Assembly (NCBI GenBank): GCA_003952965.2
Contig: CM025850.1
Coordinates: forward strand, 25,434,953 to 25,498,952
Source: Morella rubra
Taxonomy: Eukaryota > Streptophyta > Magnoliopsida > Fagales > Myricaceae
Length of the DNA: 64,000 nt
Direction of reading: 5' to 3'
Both the position numbers and the translations under genes were made by a program. The stretch's first letter is position 1; each line of letters begins with the position of its first letter. The notes beneath the pieces are model-generated. The model ran no database searches, was not told the origin of the DNA, and was given only the letters and a program-made list of their open reading frames with translations. Shown here one piece after another: positions 1-10,870 of the stretch.

Positions 1-117
1 GCGCTACTTGAGAAGAAGGTAGATATCATGTGGCAGATAAGAGAAGCCGAACATGAGACTCAAACCACCGGTGAGAAGCCTACGGATGTAGCAGAGGCTG
101 CTGCCAGTTCAGCGTAG
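1..117 (+). CDS. C-terminal end of an unidentified protein (5' cut by window)
   Basis: Frame 1 is open from the first base to a TAG at 115-117 and gives 38 residues. The part after the stop is AT-rich with poly(A)-signal-like words near 160-170, which fits a 3' UTR. The peptide is charged and probably helical at first (motif ALLEKKVDIMWQIREAE), then acidic and alanine-rich, ending AAASSA. Composition looks like real plant coding sequence. I do not recognise the family; the bulk of the gene lies before the window. Confidence 0.55.
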   Translation, partial: ALLEKKVDIMWQIREAEHETQTTGEKPTDVAEAAASSA

Positions 118-890
118 GACTGTGTACCAGATTTTGCGCCTCACTTTTTTGCATTGTGTAATAAATTTTGAACTTCTTTATGGTTTTATTTTTTTTATGT
201 GAAGAAAACACCTTTCTACTTGTTGTATAAATTGTATCCGTACTTAAAATGTACTTTTTATTTCTTTCTCGACCTTAAAAGTTTGAGTTATTAGGTGTAT
301 GGAACTTATTTTCTCTTCTCTCTAGATCCTCTCGTGTCGAGTAGCTTAGAGCTGCAGCCTAGGGAATGTTTTCCAGTCAGAGTTTTGTTAACATATCTAT
401 GGGATCTAGAACTGGTGTGTTGAATGTAGCAGGAGCAATGGCTCTGTTAGTCGGCTGCCTTGTTCCTGCACAAAATAAGGTGGATAAGACCGTGTGGTCC
501 GTATTGAAGGGAGAATCTCTCCCAGGAACAAATCAGCGATTTCCCAAAGTAATGACTTGAAAAAATCCACGTATTATATTTAGACATTAGCACAGCAAGA
601 CTGCAAAGGGCCTCCGTACAGGTTTGATTTTCAAGCTCTGGTGATATATCTATGTTTGGACGAGGAAAATTTTGAAAACAAATAATTAAAAACTATTATG
701 AACTACACTACAGGATTAACTCCCACGAATCCCAGGCCCATTACATTTGTCAACAAAGAGCGGACTCCTTCAAATCCCTCCTCGGCCAACACCCTCTACA
801 AATAGAACCTTTATACTCTCTTGCTTGCATAATAACTATAACTTCCCACTACTCTTAAGCAATATGAGGAGAGCATAATAGTGGCTCTCC
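118..890. other. Intergenic / 3' UTRs, no gene recognised
   Basis: This holds the likely 3' UTR of the upstream gene and the 3' flank of the minus-strand gene ending at 891. An open frame at 366-560 (64 codons) has no recognisable domain and no splice context, so I do not call it a gene. Confidence 0.5.
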
Positions 891-1441
891 TCATGTCTGG
901 CACTCATCTATTCTGCTTTTGTGCAGCTGGAATGCTGGATTAACCCAAGCTCCACAACTGCACTGCATGCCTGCCCAGTTAAAGTAACCCAAGCGTGCTT
1001 TGCAGCCAATGCACTGTAGTCTCTCTTCCACATGGCCTTCTTGTACTGGTCAATTCATAGTCCAACATTTAGCATTTTATCCCAAATATGTATGAAGAAA
1101 AAATAAAGATAATATGAAAAGCGGTTAAAGTCACCTGGTTCCATCCATTTCATGGGCTCCACAAAAATGGAGGTGCACTCAACAAGCTTCTTTTCCTTCT
1201 TCAAGACATCACCACTTCTCTTTTGCCACTTGAAGGATGATTCTCCCTTACCAGGCTCATGAGTAACTAAATTCTCCTGTGCAGCAACAATCCTTCGACA
1301 TTTCTTACAGCGGTATATCAGGTGACGTTTTTCGACGTCTTCTGTGTACGATTTATCAACTGCAGCCACTGGCATATGCTTTTCAGATGTTAATTGAGGG
1401 TTTTGGGTGGTTTCCATGTTAGAGTTACAGGCAGCAGCCAT
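891..1441 (-). CDS. DUSP12-like zinc-binding protein without phosphatase domain (At4g18593 type)
   Basis: Two exons read on the minus strand: 1441-1135 and 1045-891, joined by an 89-bp GT-AG intron, giving 153 residues. Residues about 40-60 contain YRCKKCRRIVA followed by VTHEPGKGESSFKW. Exon 2 encodes LQCIGCKARLGYFNWAGMQC and then CSCGAWVNPAFQLHKSR. These Cys pairs and the GYFNWAGMQC block match the C-terminal zinc-binding region of DUSP12/YVH1-type phosphatases. No HCxxGxxR phosphatase loop is present; plants have short proteins of this type annotated as inactive dual-specificity phosphatase-like. Length agrees with that family. The start ATG at 1441 is followed by an Ala-rich N-terminus, and an AG acceptor-like site just upstream suggests a 5' UTR intron. 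Function in the plant is unknown; a role in 60S ribosome maturation is inferred only from YVH1. The gene appears intact. Confidence 0.87.
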
Positions 1442-3850
1442 TTGCTTATGCCTCTGACCCTTTTGCTCTAGGCAATGCGACCACCTAAAAGAGTGAACAG
1501 ATTACTAAAACCTTTACAAGTATTTATCAATATGCTAAGACAATATCCTAAGAGCATAAGTGAGATTATAGTTAATTTACAGAATAGAATAAAATCATAT
1601 GCTCATTTCTTGTTAGGTGCTCTTGTCTTGACCTGGAACTCACTAAATACATATAACTCTTAAAAATGGCCAAGCGAAAGCAAAGATTGCAACTGAAGAC
1701 CTGAATTTCCGAGAAAATACCCTAACAAGAGAACTTGAAATATTAAATTTTCAAAAGATATCTTACGAGCAATATACTATGCTAGTGGAGTGAATCTTGT
1801 ATGTTCTTAAAATACTATTTCTACCTCCCATGTAGATACAAGTTTGTAGATATCAGACTTAGTCCCATGCATAGATCTATTACAGAGACAAAAAGCAAGC
1901 TTGCTTACTTTGAGAAATTAACAATAAAATGTGAAGAAGTAAATAATGGGAGGAACACACAGAAATGCATCCCACTTACCCCCCCCCCCCCCCCCCTCCC
2001 CCCTTTTTCTTTCCTCTCCCTTTTCTTCCCAAAAGAAAGAAGAACAGTATTATGCAGCTATTTTCTGCTCCAGCCAACCACACATAAATTTCATGCCAAA
2101 GATTATATGAAACAGTGAACTTCTTCATCAAAGGATACTTAATTGTATTTCTTAGCACCATTTGCATTCCATTGAAGCTGGGGAAAATTTGGAGCAATTA
2201 GGCACTCCATTACATAAAACACCTGAACTCTCAGCTTCTGATGAGATGAACAATGTAGCTGCTATACCGTGTATCAGAATAAGCTTAATCTCTCGAGGGG
2301 ATATCCTCATGGCTTCATAAATACTAATATTGTCAGAGGTTAATGTAGGGGTGCCTTAAAACATTGAAGAAAAATGAACAGCTATGCTTATATATGAACC
2401 ACACCACAAGGCCAGAGATATCACGTTGTTCATTTACTGAAAAAAGAGATTGTTTTGTGTGAAGCAAAGAGCTGACTCATGAGACACCTAACCTACCTAG
2501 CTTATGCTGAAACACTATTTTCTACCAGTCTATGGTCAAATTTGGATATCTTAATGTAACCTCTTTGATCAACACACCAGTTCACATAATTTACTTCCGT
2601 AATTCCATTGGCCCCATGAATAACAGGAAAAATTCCCTGTAAAGGGTTATTCAACGTGATGCAACTATTATAGTCCTTTTCCCACCTTTCCCTGACCTTC
2701 CTCGGGCTCAAGACAACATGCAATATGCTACAAATACATGATTTCATTTTGTTCACAAGTGCCATGCTTGCATTATATCAAGGCTGGATGTTGCCACTTG
2801 TTAAAACCCAGATTTAAATTTCTTGACTGCTGCAATAGTGCCTACCGAACCTAATTCATGAACAACTCAGTTCAACCTCACTGAAGGAGAGACTAAAGAA
2901 ACAATAAGGTAACGTAATTGCACAAGGAATATATGTTACATTCAGGACTACCTCACAAGCAACTTGGCGGAATCCAAACTCAAGGGTCCATGCAATTACA
3001 TTCATCTACCTCATGACAGTCTAACAACAGAAGTCACAAGCATGGGCAAACAGAATGGAGACAACAAACCAACCTAGCACTGACTTCGTAATTCAAAATC
3101 CTAGTTCTCAAACTGATTATTCTAACCAATTTACAACCACGTAGCCCTTGAATTCAAGTCATGATTCTGATCACTACCAACCACAGTAACAATTAATAGT
3201 TTCACCCATTTGTTCAGAACCTTAAATCATATGTTTGACACAAGAACAACAAGGAAGTATCATGATTAACTCAGAATGAGATTCAGCCCTTCTCTTTCTT
3301 TCTCAGATGGGTTTGAACTTCCAATGCCACACAGAACATGTCCCAGAAACCACAGAAGTATCATGTTCCATTTGTATTCCCACACAGTATCATTGGTTAT
3401 TCACTGCGGTCAGTGAAGATCATAGTGCACCATCACTTCCATTAACCACCTAAGCAACAAACAATTGGTCTGCTCTATCTTCTAAGATAAATTAAGGGTT
3501 ACAAACCGAACAACAAATATCACAAACTCAAACAAAAAAATAAAATAGAGAAAACTTCACTTTTCGACTCTAAATTATTAGCCTTTAGTATCGAAAAATG
3601 AAGTTTTCAAAAAATAAATAAAAAGAGTAGAAACGCGTCCACAAAAACAGGAACGGAAAGAAGAGCCGGACATTACCTATCAAAGACTCCTCTTCTGGTC
3701 TGCGCACAGCGGTACTCTCAGTCTATTTGCGATGGCTATTGGCTACTTAAAGGATTACAGGAAACAAGGAATTCTCGTACTAGGAAAGGAAGCGAAGTCA
3801 GCCGTTCGCTCTGAATCGAATTCCTGAGAGAATTTAACAAAGCCTATCTA
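1442..3850 (-). promoter_or_regulatory. 5' region of the DUSP12-like gene (probable UTR introns and promoter)
   Basis: No coding exon is recognisable. A GC-richer stretch at about 3655-3840 with a donor-like site (minus strand, near 3676) could be the first non-coding exon, which would make most of 1442-3676 a 5' UTR intron. A run of about 17 C followed by pyrimidines lies at 1980-2030. Promoter position is inferred, not seen. Confidence 0.3.
3550..3608. repeat. Short imperfect hairpin, probable MITE remnant
   Basis: GAAAACTTCACTTTTCGA at the left pairs with TCGAAAAATGAAGTTTTC at the right, leaving a small loop. The ends resemble the terminal words of the MITE at 9984-10285, so this may be a solo pair of ends. 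Confidence 0.5.
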
Positions 3851-3899
3851 CGCCTGACCAACTTTCTTGTTATGCTTGGGCGGCGTAAAAGTAGTACCG

Positions 3900-5280
3900 A
3901 GTTTTTTTTTCTTTTAAAAATATTCCGCTGATTTTTCGGATGTATTTGTTATACACCAAAACCTTATTTGCCAAGGTTCTTTATGATGTTTGGATTTGAA
4001 CAATTTTTAATTTTTAAAAAATTTAAAAAATTTTACTAAAAAACATTAAAAATTTCAAAAATTTTATATAAATTTCAATGTCTTTTTACACTAGAAATTT
4101 TTTTTTTATTTTTTTTTAAAAGATGTACTTAGCTCAATCTACATCACTTCCTGAATGTTAAATGGTCAAATTGAATGAAGGATTATGATTGATTATTTTT
4201 AAAATTAATAAAAATAATTAAATAATTTAAAATTATAGAATCTAATTTAATTTTTAACCAAAGATACGAGAAAAAACAAAAGTGAAAAGCTTTAGCAGGT
4301 CATATTTGTTAATTGCCTGCTGAATCGGTAGTAGTACGATCATAGCAATGACGCAGCAGTTTTTATGGTGAATATCGAAAAATAACAAATGATTTGTAAA
4401 AGTAAAATTCATGGCAAGCAAAAATGTTCCATTTTTAGCAAAAAAATAAATACAGAACTCAATATTACATATCAATCCATTGGGCCTACTATTTTGCTTT
4501 GACCTTTCTGTACTTGCTAGTTTTTTTTTTCTTACTCTTAAAGATTGAATGGCCGTACATAATTAGGTCATGTTTTTAAATTAAAATTTATTTTGGTCAG
4601 AATAAAAAAAAATACTATCTTAAATATTCTCTCTTTACCTTTTAACAAATTTTATTATTTTTTATTAAAAAATACTTAAAATCTTTTGTCTCCATACTGA
4701 TTAATAAACTCATATAAAAATTATTCTTCAATTAAACATTTCAATTTTTTCACCAAATTTTTTTTTCCAAATTTCAATAAAAAATCAATTTCAAAAATTT
4801 TCAGACGTAAACCTTGAGTATAAAATCAATCTCAATATTTCAAAAAATCAGTAATTATTACAAAATATTCTTCAATCTTTTCACCAATCTTGTCGTTTGT
4901 GACCAAAAGCAGGCTTACGAATTGATCGCAAACCATCGTGAGAAGGAATTTGATCCCGTAAATATAATATTCTTAAGATGCGAGACAATATGTAACACGT
5001 GTCCTACTAAATATCAGAGGGTTTCAGATAAATTTTTTTATTACTTCAACCTAATTAACTTTTCCTTTTGTATTCTGTTTTTTATTCTCAATATAGAAAG
5101 ATAATTTCCACTTTAGAAAAACGAAAAAGAATGGTTAATATTTACAAGAACATGCATTTCATGATATTTTAAATTCCACAACTTCATAGCGCATTAGTTT
5201 ATGAAGATAATCCACGAATTCGTGAGACAATATGTTTATGACATGAGTTGTTGGGCTGTAATATTTATATGCATTTCTAA
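3900..5280. other. AT-rich intergenic DNA, nothing recognised
   Basis: Very AT-rich sequence with many poly(A/T) runs. The open frames at 4254-4475 and 4814-5104 are Phe/Ile/Asn-rich, as expected for random AT-rich DNA, and carry no motif. Confidence 0.5.
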
Positions 5281-5290
5281 TAATATTATA

Positions 5291-6054
5291 GGCTTAAATG
5301 CACCTCATACTCATATAGTATGCTAATGTTACAATAATATCTCTATGGTACAAAAAGTTAGTTTTGTATCCTCGAGATACTCTTTTCTGATGCAAAAATA
5401 TCCTACCATTTAAAAAATTAACATGAGATGGTGACGTAGCAAGCATCTAACACGTCATCATAAATGAAAACGCGCCATGTGTCCTTGAGGCCCACAAGCT
5501 CCACATCATATGCCTAGTCTACTTATCCCGAGTTACAATTTTTGTTTTTAATGACATGGCATTTTGGTGTTGATGTAGGCTAGATCAAGCGCTACTATTG
5601 AGCCAAAAGTTAAAGCTGAAAACTAAGGTGCAACCTTATTTCCTTTATACGCTTGATAGTGCAGAGTTTTGTATTAAGCGACAGGTGGACATGAGGGGTT
5701 GCACTACGTGGGTGTCACAGGTTGGGCTGTCAAGCACCGTTCTCTGTCCCAAAGGGATAAACACGAGTCAAAGGGTTATTGTTAGCTTCCATAGAGCCAA
5801 TAGTTGAATGACTGCTAACTGAGCAAATGATGTGGAGCTTGTGGATCTAGTGGACACATAATGCGCTTTGATTCGTGCTGACTTGCTAAATGCATGTCAC
5901 GTCACCATCTTACATTAATTTTTTAAACGAAAACTAACGGAGGGGTATTTTTGTATCAGAAAGTGTATCTCAGGGATACAAAATTAACTTTTTATACCAC
6001 AAGGATATTTTTACAACATTAGCGTACCACAAGAGTATGAGATACATTTAAACC
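5291..6054. mobile_element. Mutator-type MITE with long inverted repeats and 9-bp target duplication
   Basis: The ends are GGCTTAAATGCACCTCATAC and the inverse of GAGATACATTTAAACC. The inverted similarity continues for about 230 bp on each side (5291-5520 against 5820-6054). The flanks AATATTATA (5282-5290) and TATATTATA (6055-6063) match at 8 of 9 bases, as expected for a MULE-class insertion. No transposase is present; the 69-codon frame inside (5598-5807) is not convincing. Length is 764 bp. Confidence 0.8.
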
Positions 6055-6259
6055 TATATTATATATATGTGCTGCAGTAGTTACATAAATTTTGGCACTC
6101 ATGTATACCCATTGTATATGTATTATATGATAGAAAACACATATGATGTTCAAAGGCTCATGATGTATGAAAGTAATGACGATTAGCATGCGGCCGATTA
6201 CCCTTAATACCAGGATTATGGCTTAATTAATGGCAAAAAGCGGGATTAGTGATGAGCAA

Positions 6260-6600
6260 TATTGGGCTCATAGAGGGCCCATTCTAGACCCAAACACACG
6301 GGCTGAAAGCAGGAAACATAACTAAGCTAAGGACAAGGAAATAAGGATAACGGCCCACAATGAACGCAAGCCCAGATTTCCAGCTCGCTCCCATTTGGCC
6401 CAGTCAACGAATTGAGTTTAAGCTAACTCAACACTTCGCAACCCTAATCTCGTCCTTCCCAATCTGCCCTTTACTTTGGGTAGGACCATGACACCGTTCC
6501 ACGCTGGCCGGCCAGACCCCTTGAACGCGCAGTCGTTTCCGAAGCAGCCCCTCTCCTCCTTCAGTCGTTAGCACCAGTTGAGGTTTTTTTTTATCTTTAT
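6260..6600 (+). promoter_or_regulatory. Probable SURF6 promoter with site II (GGCCCA) elements and first 5' UTR exon
   Basis: GGGCCCA at 6275 and GGCCCA at 6352 and 6397 lie about 1.2 kb before the SURF6 start codon. Such TCP-bound site II elements are known from plant ribosomal-protein and ribosome-biogenesis promoters. The GC-richer block at 6470-6580 is probably the non-coding first exon; the exact start and donor are inferred. Confidence 0.5.
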
Positions 6601-7007
6601 CTTTTTCTATTTCTTTCTTGTTGTGTATGAAGACGAACTATAATCTTAACCTTCTTCTTTTCGTTTGTTCGTGTTTTGCCGAAATTGGAGTTCTCTATTT
6701 TTCTTTTGATGTATGCTCTCACTTTCTGGGTTTAAGTTTTAATTGCTGTTGTTTGGGATACTTGTTGAATTTTGACAGTAGGGGGGATAAATTAAAGTAT
6801 AGTGGAATGTGTATATATGAATCAATTACTGGAATTCATTTGGGTAGGTTGTTGTAGGAAATCAATGTTCCGACTGCAAATTCATACGTGTTGGATGCCA
6901 TTTGTATCAGAAAATTAGTGATAGGCAAAATTTGTGTTGTATATATGTTTTTCTTTTGCTGAAAACGACTTGGTGGGGCTTATGATGATGCGTACGTTTG
7001 CCTTAAA

Positions 7008-7216
7008 GCTTCGGGTCTGTTTGTTTGTAAAATTTTGAGGAGGTTAAAATTTTAGGGTATTGGATTTGGTGAAAAAGTGAAGAGAGAGATTATTTTTTTA
7101 TATTTATTATAGTGAAAAGTAATGATTTGATGGGGAGAAAGAGATTATATTATAATTTTTTATTGTGTTAAAATTTTTAGGGGTGTAAAATTTTTGTTTG
7201 CAAACAAACCCGAAGC
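7008..7216. mobile_element. Small MITE in the 5' intron of SURF6
   Basis: GGGTCTGTTTGTTTGTAAAA at the left is inverted as TTTTTGTTTGCAAACAAACC at the right, and the symmetry extends outward to GCTTC/GAAGC. The interior (GTGAAAAAGTGAAGAGAGAG) recurs in the element at 14911-15112. The class is not certain; no clean target duplication is visible. Confidence 0.65.
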
Positions 7217-7476
7217 AGTTTATGGGGGATGAAACTTTACTGCAGGAAGGGCATGTTTTGTGCAATTTAGCTTCTTTTGATTGAGGTCAACAAGCTTGTA
7301 ATGTTTCATGTTTCTCCTGTTAAAAGAGATTTTTAGAGAAAGGAAATGGATATAGTTTCATGTCATTTTTACTTTTTACTTATCCCATTTCATTGGCCTC
7401 AAGCTCCCAATATCAAATGGAGGGTAAACTGTAATATCCAAGGCACTACGTAAATCTTGTAGTGAGGGAATGGTTC

Positions 7477-7504
7477 ACTCTCTCTCTCTCTCTCTCTCTC
7501 TCTA
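7477..7504. repeat. (TC)n microsatellite
   Basis: An uninterrupted CT run lies about 40 bp before the splice acceptor of the SURF6 coding exon. It forms part of the intron's pyrimidine tract. Confidence 0.95.
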
Positions 7505-7546
7505 TTTCTCATACTAATCCCTGCTTCATTTTCAATAACTGTGCAG

Positions 7547-8596
7547 ATGAAGAATAAAAAGCAAAAGCCTACATCTGATTCTAAACCTGACACTGATTTG
7601 AAGTCTACTATTCAGCAGCATTCTCTGTTCTTTGACAAGTTAGTTGAGTTAATCCCTGCGAAATTCTATGTGCTGAATGACAAGAATAGGCCATGGTTTC
7701 AGGGCCTCAGCAAAGCCGAAAAGGCTATGGCAAAGAAAGAATCAAGGGAGAACATTAAGAAAGCTCGAAGAGATCGATTGGATCCAGAGAAGTCTTCCAC
7801 AAGCACACTTGATTTGCTGAAGCAAAGCTTGGAGAAAGAAAACTCAAATGAGAGTGAAGATGAGGAAATAGAAATCAAACCTATGTCGTCTGACCTTGAA
7901 GATAATGAACGGAAGGTGACATTAGAAGAACTTCGACAACGGCTGCATCAAAAAATTGAAGAGTCCCGAGCAAATAGAAATTTCGGAGATTCAAATAGAG
8001 CAAAGAAGAGGTTTGGGAATGACAAGAGGAAAGGATTTCTCCAGAAGAAGTGCAAGAGAGACTCTATTTCCGACGGAAGGAAACCAATGACAAGTAGTTC
8101 TGCAGATAAAGTGGAGAAGGATATAGCAGAGGCTTCAAAGGAACTTGCATTTACTACTGTCAAACTTGGGGATGAGGAAGAAGAGTACGGAAAGAAGAAG
8201 AAGAGGAAACTATCAAAGATTAAGGAGCTTGAAAGGGCAAAGAGATTGAAAGAGGCGAAGAAAGATCCTGAAAAAGGTCAGATTATCTCAAAGAAGCATT
8301 CGTGGAAAGCATCAACAAGTAGAGCAGCTGGTGTTAAGGTTCATGATGATCCAAACCTCCTGAAAAAAAGCATACACAAGGAGAAGAAGAGGCATCAGAA
8401 GAACACTGAGAAATGGAAGGATAGGCTGCAGACAACTGAGAAGATGAAAGCAGAGAAACAGCAAAAGAGATCAGAAAATATATCAGAGAGGATTCATGAC
8501 AAGAAAATGCGGAGAATTGCGAAGAGAGAGAAAAAGCTAATGCGTCCAGGATTCGAAGGTCGAAAGGAAGCTTTTATTAATGGAGGACCAAATTAA
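7547..8596 (+). CDS. SURF6 / Rrp14-like nucleolar ribosome-biogenesis protein
   Basis: A single coding exon gives 349 residues from ATG 7547 to TAA 8596. The ATG directly follows a CAG acceptor (7544-7546), so the 5' UTR is spliced. Residues about 20-60 (HSLFFDKLVELIPAKFY) are the Rrp14 N-terminal signature. Residues about 115-345 are extremely Lys/Arg/Glu-rich and contain VTLEELRQRLHQKIEE, VKVHDDPNLLKKSIHKEKKR and the terminal GFEGRKEAFING, all typical of the SURF6 domain. Length fits plant homologues. In yeast, Rrp14 acts in 60S (and 40S) pre-rRNA processing in the nucleolus, and the same role is inferred here. The many KK/RR clusters are nuclear/nucleolar targeting signals. The open frame is intact; this is the most certain host gene of the window. 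GGCCCA promoter motifs upstream suggest growth-linked co-regulation with ribosomal genes. Confidence 0.93.
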   Translation: MKNKKQKPTSDSKPDTDLKSTIQQHSLFFDKLVELIPAKFYVLNDKNRPWFQGLSKAEKAMAKKESRENIKKARRDRLDPEKSSTSTLDLLKQSLEKENSNESEDEEIEIKPMSSDLEDNERKVTLEELRQRLHQKIEESRANRNFGDSNRAKKRFGNDKRKGFLQKKCKRDSISDGRKPMTSSSADKVEKDIAEASKELAFTTVKLGDEEEEYGKKKKRKLSKIKELERAKRLKEAKKDPEKGQIISKKHSWKASTSRAAGVKVHDDPNLLKKSIHKEKKRHQKNTEKWKDRLQTTEKMKAEKQQKRSENISERIHDKKMRRIAKREKKLMRPGFEGRKEAFINGGPN

Positions 8597-9983
8597 GGTG
8601 CCTCCAAAAGTTCTGAGTTTCTGCCTCTTATATCACCTTTTTCCCTTGCTCTTAAATCAGTTGTCATACGAAAATTTTATTTTAAGGATTCGGTTCTCGC
8701 ACTCTCTCCCAACCTGTACAACTGCTTCGTAGATGAATGTTGTTAAAAATTCAAGACTTTCAGTTGATACCTGCAATTTGCAAAGCTTTGTCACTGGTGT
8801 CCAGTGGATCTCTTTGCGGATTTTAGTGCTGCTGATGGATGAAACTAATGGCCGTCAAGATTACTGGACATAACTTTAGGATATGACCGTCAAGATTATG
8901 CCACATTTTCGATGGTATGGTATGGTTTAAGAGTGCATTTTCATGAATTTTTTTATAGTTCAAGTACGCAATGCGACGTAATCGATATTTTTGACCATTG
9001 AATGACATTAGTTCCGTAATTTGGAAGCGAGAAGCGAATTTTCCCCCTACTATTTTGACTCAACTTTTTATACTTATTTTCTAGAGAATTTTCATTTTTC
9101 TCCCTTGAACTATGTTGTCAATATCAATGTGGTGTTCCGAATTTCTAATTACGTCACATTGAGCCTTCGAATTACCAAATTCTATTAATGTGCACTCTTA
9201 AATAAGAGCTAATAGTCAAAATCGTACTACATGGCTCATTTATAATACATGGTATGATTTTGATAGTAGGATTTTATTTGACCATCTGAAGGCTCAATAT
9301 GACAAACTTAATAGTTCAAACTGCTAAAGTGACATTAGCCTCGTAGTTTAGGGCACATAATGATTTTTTTCCTTATTTTTTTTTTCTCCATTTCTCTTCC
9401 GCTATTTACAATTGTGTTTTCGCATGCTTAATAGAGACTTAGGACCGTATTAAAATGTTGGATTGAGCTTATTGGTCTGGTAGGTTGTCGAACCTTCTTG
9501 AATGTAGAAAGCTGTGGTTAATATATGGGAAGTATGAGAGACAGCAAGCCCAAGAATAAGTTACCTTTTTCCCATAATATTGAATTACAGCAATAAGCTG
9601 CTTGACAAAGATTTGAAAAAGCAACCCACAATCCTCCTTTTACTCGCTCTCTTCCCCAACTTGTGCCAGCATAATTTCTTATGTGCTAATCAGGCCGCAA
9701 TGGGAGACCCTCTACCCCTCGGGAGGTTCAAGTTCAACCCTCCCCTCTTCCACTGCAAACATTATAAATTTTCTCTTGCAAAAGAATATGTACAATTAAT
9801 AGTAAAGAATATTAAGTTTGCATTCGAATCTAAATATCAATGTTAAAGAGATATACAAACAACTTTTCTTATTAATTATATCACATACAAAATAAAACGA
9901 TCTGAAATCAAAGATCTAAGATTACAAAAATCCCCAACAGTAGGGAAAGCTCAAATATAAAAACCTAAAGAACATATATATTA
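8597..9983. other. SURF6 3' flank with an inserted MITE
   Basis: The 3' UTR of SURF6 probably extends to about 8780. The rest is non-coding, with a MITE at 9085-9378. The 88-codon frame at 9580-9846 has no recognisable motif. Confidence 0.45.
9085..9378. mobile_element. MITE of about 290 bp, family also in the DC1 intron
   Basis: Degenerate terminal inverted repeats are visible: CCTTGAACTATG near the left and its counterpart around AGTTTAGGGCAC near the right. The interior words (TGTGCACTCTTAAATAAGAGC, then ATGGTATGATTTTGAT) recur in the element at 34571-34882. Confidence 0.6.
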
Positions 9984-10285
9984 AGGGAAAACATCACTTT
10001 TCACCTCGATCTATGAGCTAAATGTCATTTTTGAGCTTTCAAAGTATTAATTTCTTTACGTCAAGCCCTCAAATTATAAAATTTATCAATATTGTTCTTA
10101 TCATAGGATTCAACCATCCATATTGTACTACATAGTCTATTTTCTGTATATTTCAAGTGTATGATTTTAGTAGAGTGCGAAGATTAATGCACTTTGAAAG
10201 TTGAGGGCTAAAATGCATGAGATTTGTGATTTAGACCCGTAAATAATATTTGGGTGAAAGTTTCAAGGATAGAAGTGACTTCCCT
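9984..10285. mobile_element. MITE with AGGGAA ends
   Basis: AGGGAAAACATCACTTTTCA at the left is matched by the inverse of AGAAGTGACTTCCCT at the right. The inverted similarity continues inward to AGCTTTCAAAG / CTTTGAAAGTTGAGGG. No coding capacity. Possibly Mutator-derived; the target duplication is unclear. Confidence 0.65.
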
Positions 10286-10668
10286 ACATTTAATCATAGA
10301 TAAGTTAAAATACAAATAATCAAATAACATACGGTTAACTCGAGAGCTGTGTATTATCTCAACGACAACTCATGTAATGTTTTTGAATGGCTACATTAAT
10401 CGGCTAATCCCTGTAGTTTAACAAACATACAAATCAATCCTCAATTTTTAATTCTTCCTAAGTCAGCCCCTTGAGATAATGCCCGCGTGCGTTTTATCCT
10501 TTTTGTTAACATTGATTTAGTTATTGGATAGAAATAACTAACATGGCTAATCATGCTCAACATTAGAGAGACACGTGTTTTGGAAGGCTTAATTGGAATG
10601 ATGAATCATGCGCACATGCCATGTGTATACAAATAATTTAATATAATAAGGTGTATAAATTTTTTAAA

Positions 10669-10870
10669 GGGTTAATTACAATTTCCCCCACGAACTTACA
10701 CCCTAATCTCAAAAACTCCCATAAACTTGAACTCGTTATAACCCACCACCCCAACCTACGTGTCCCATTTGAAATCCTTTTGGGACCCAATTTTGGCGTT
10801 AACTTGCACATTTTCCTTTACACATGACCAGCACGTGACACCCATCCCACGTGAAAATATGAAACTACCC
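10669..10870 (+). repeat. MULE-type terminal repeat (left end of decayed MULE 1)
   Basis: It starts GGGTTAATTACAATTTCCCC, a typical plant MULE terminus. It contains TTTTGGCGTTAA and then CACATG...CACGTGA in the same order as the inverted terminal sequence at 55612-55819. The two are therefore probably related TIRs of one MULE lineage. The matching right end of this copy was not found. Confidence 0.5.

Noticed and set aside
366-560. 64-codon open frame after the first gene
   Set aside because: No domain, splice context or codon pattern; lies in probable 3' UTR/intergenic DNA.
5598-5807. 69-codon frame inside the Mutator-type MITE
   Set aside because: Sits between inverted repeats of a non-coding element and has no motif.
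7541-7546. Earlier GTG start for SURF6
   Set aside because: These six bases are the end of the intron (GTGCAG); the ATG at 7547 is the natural start.
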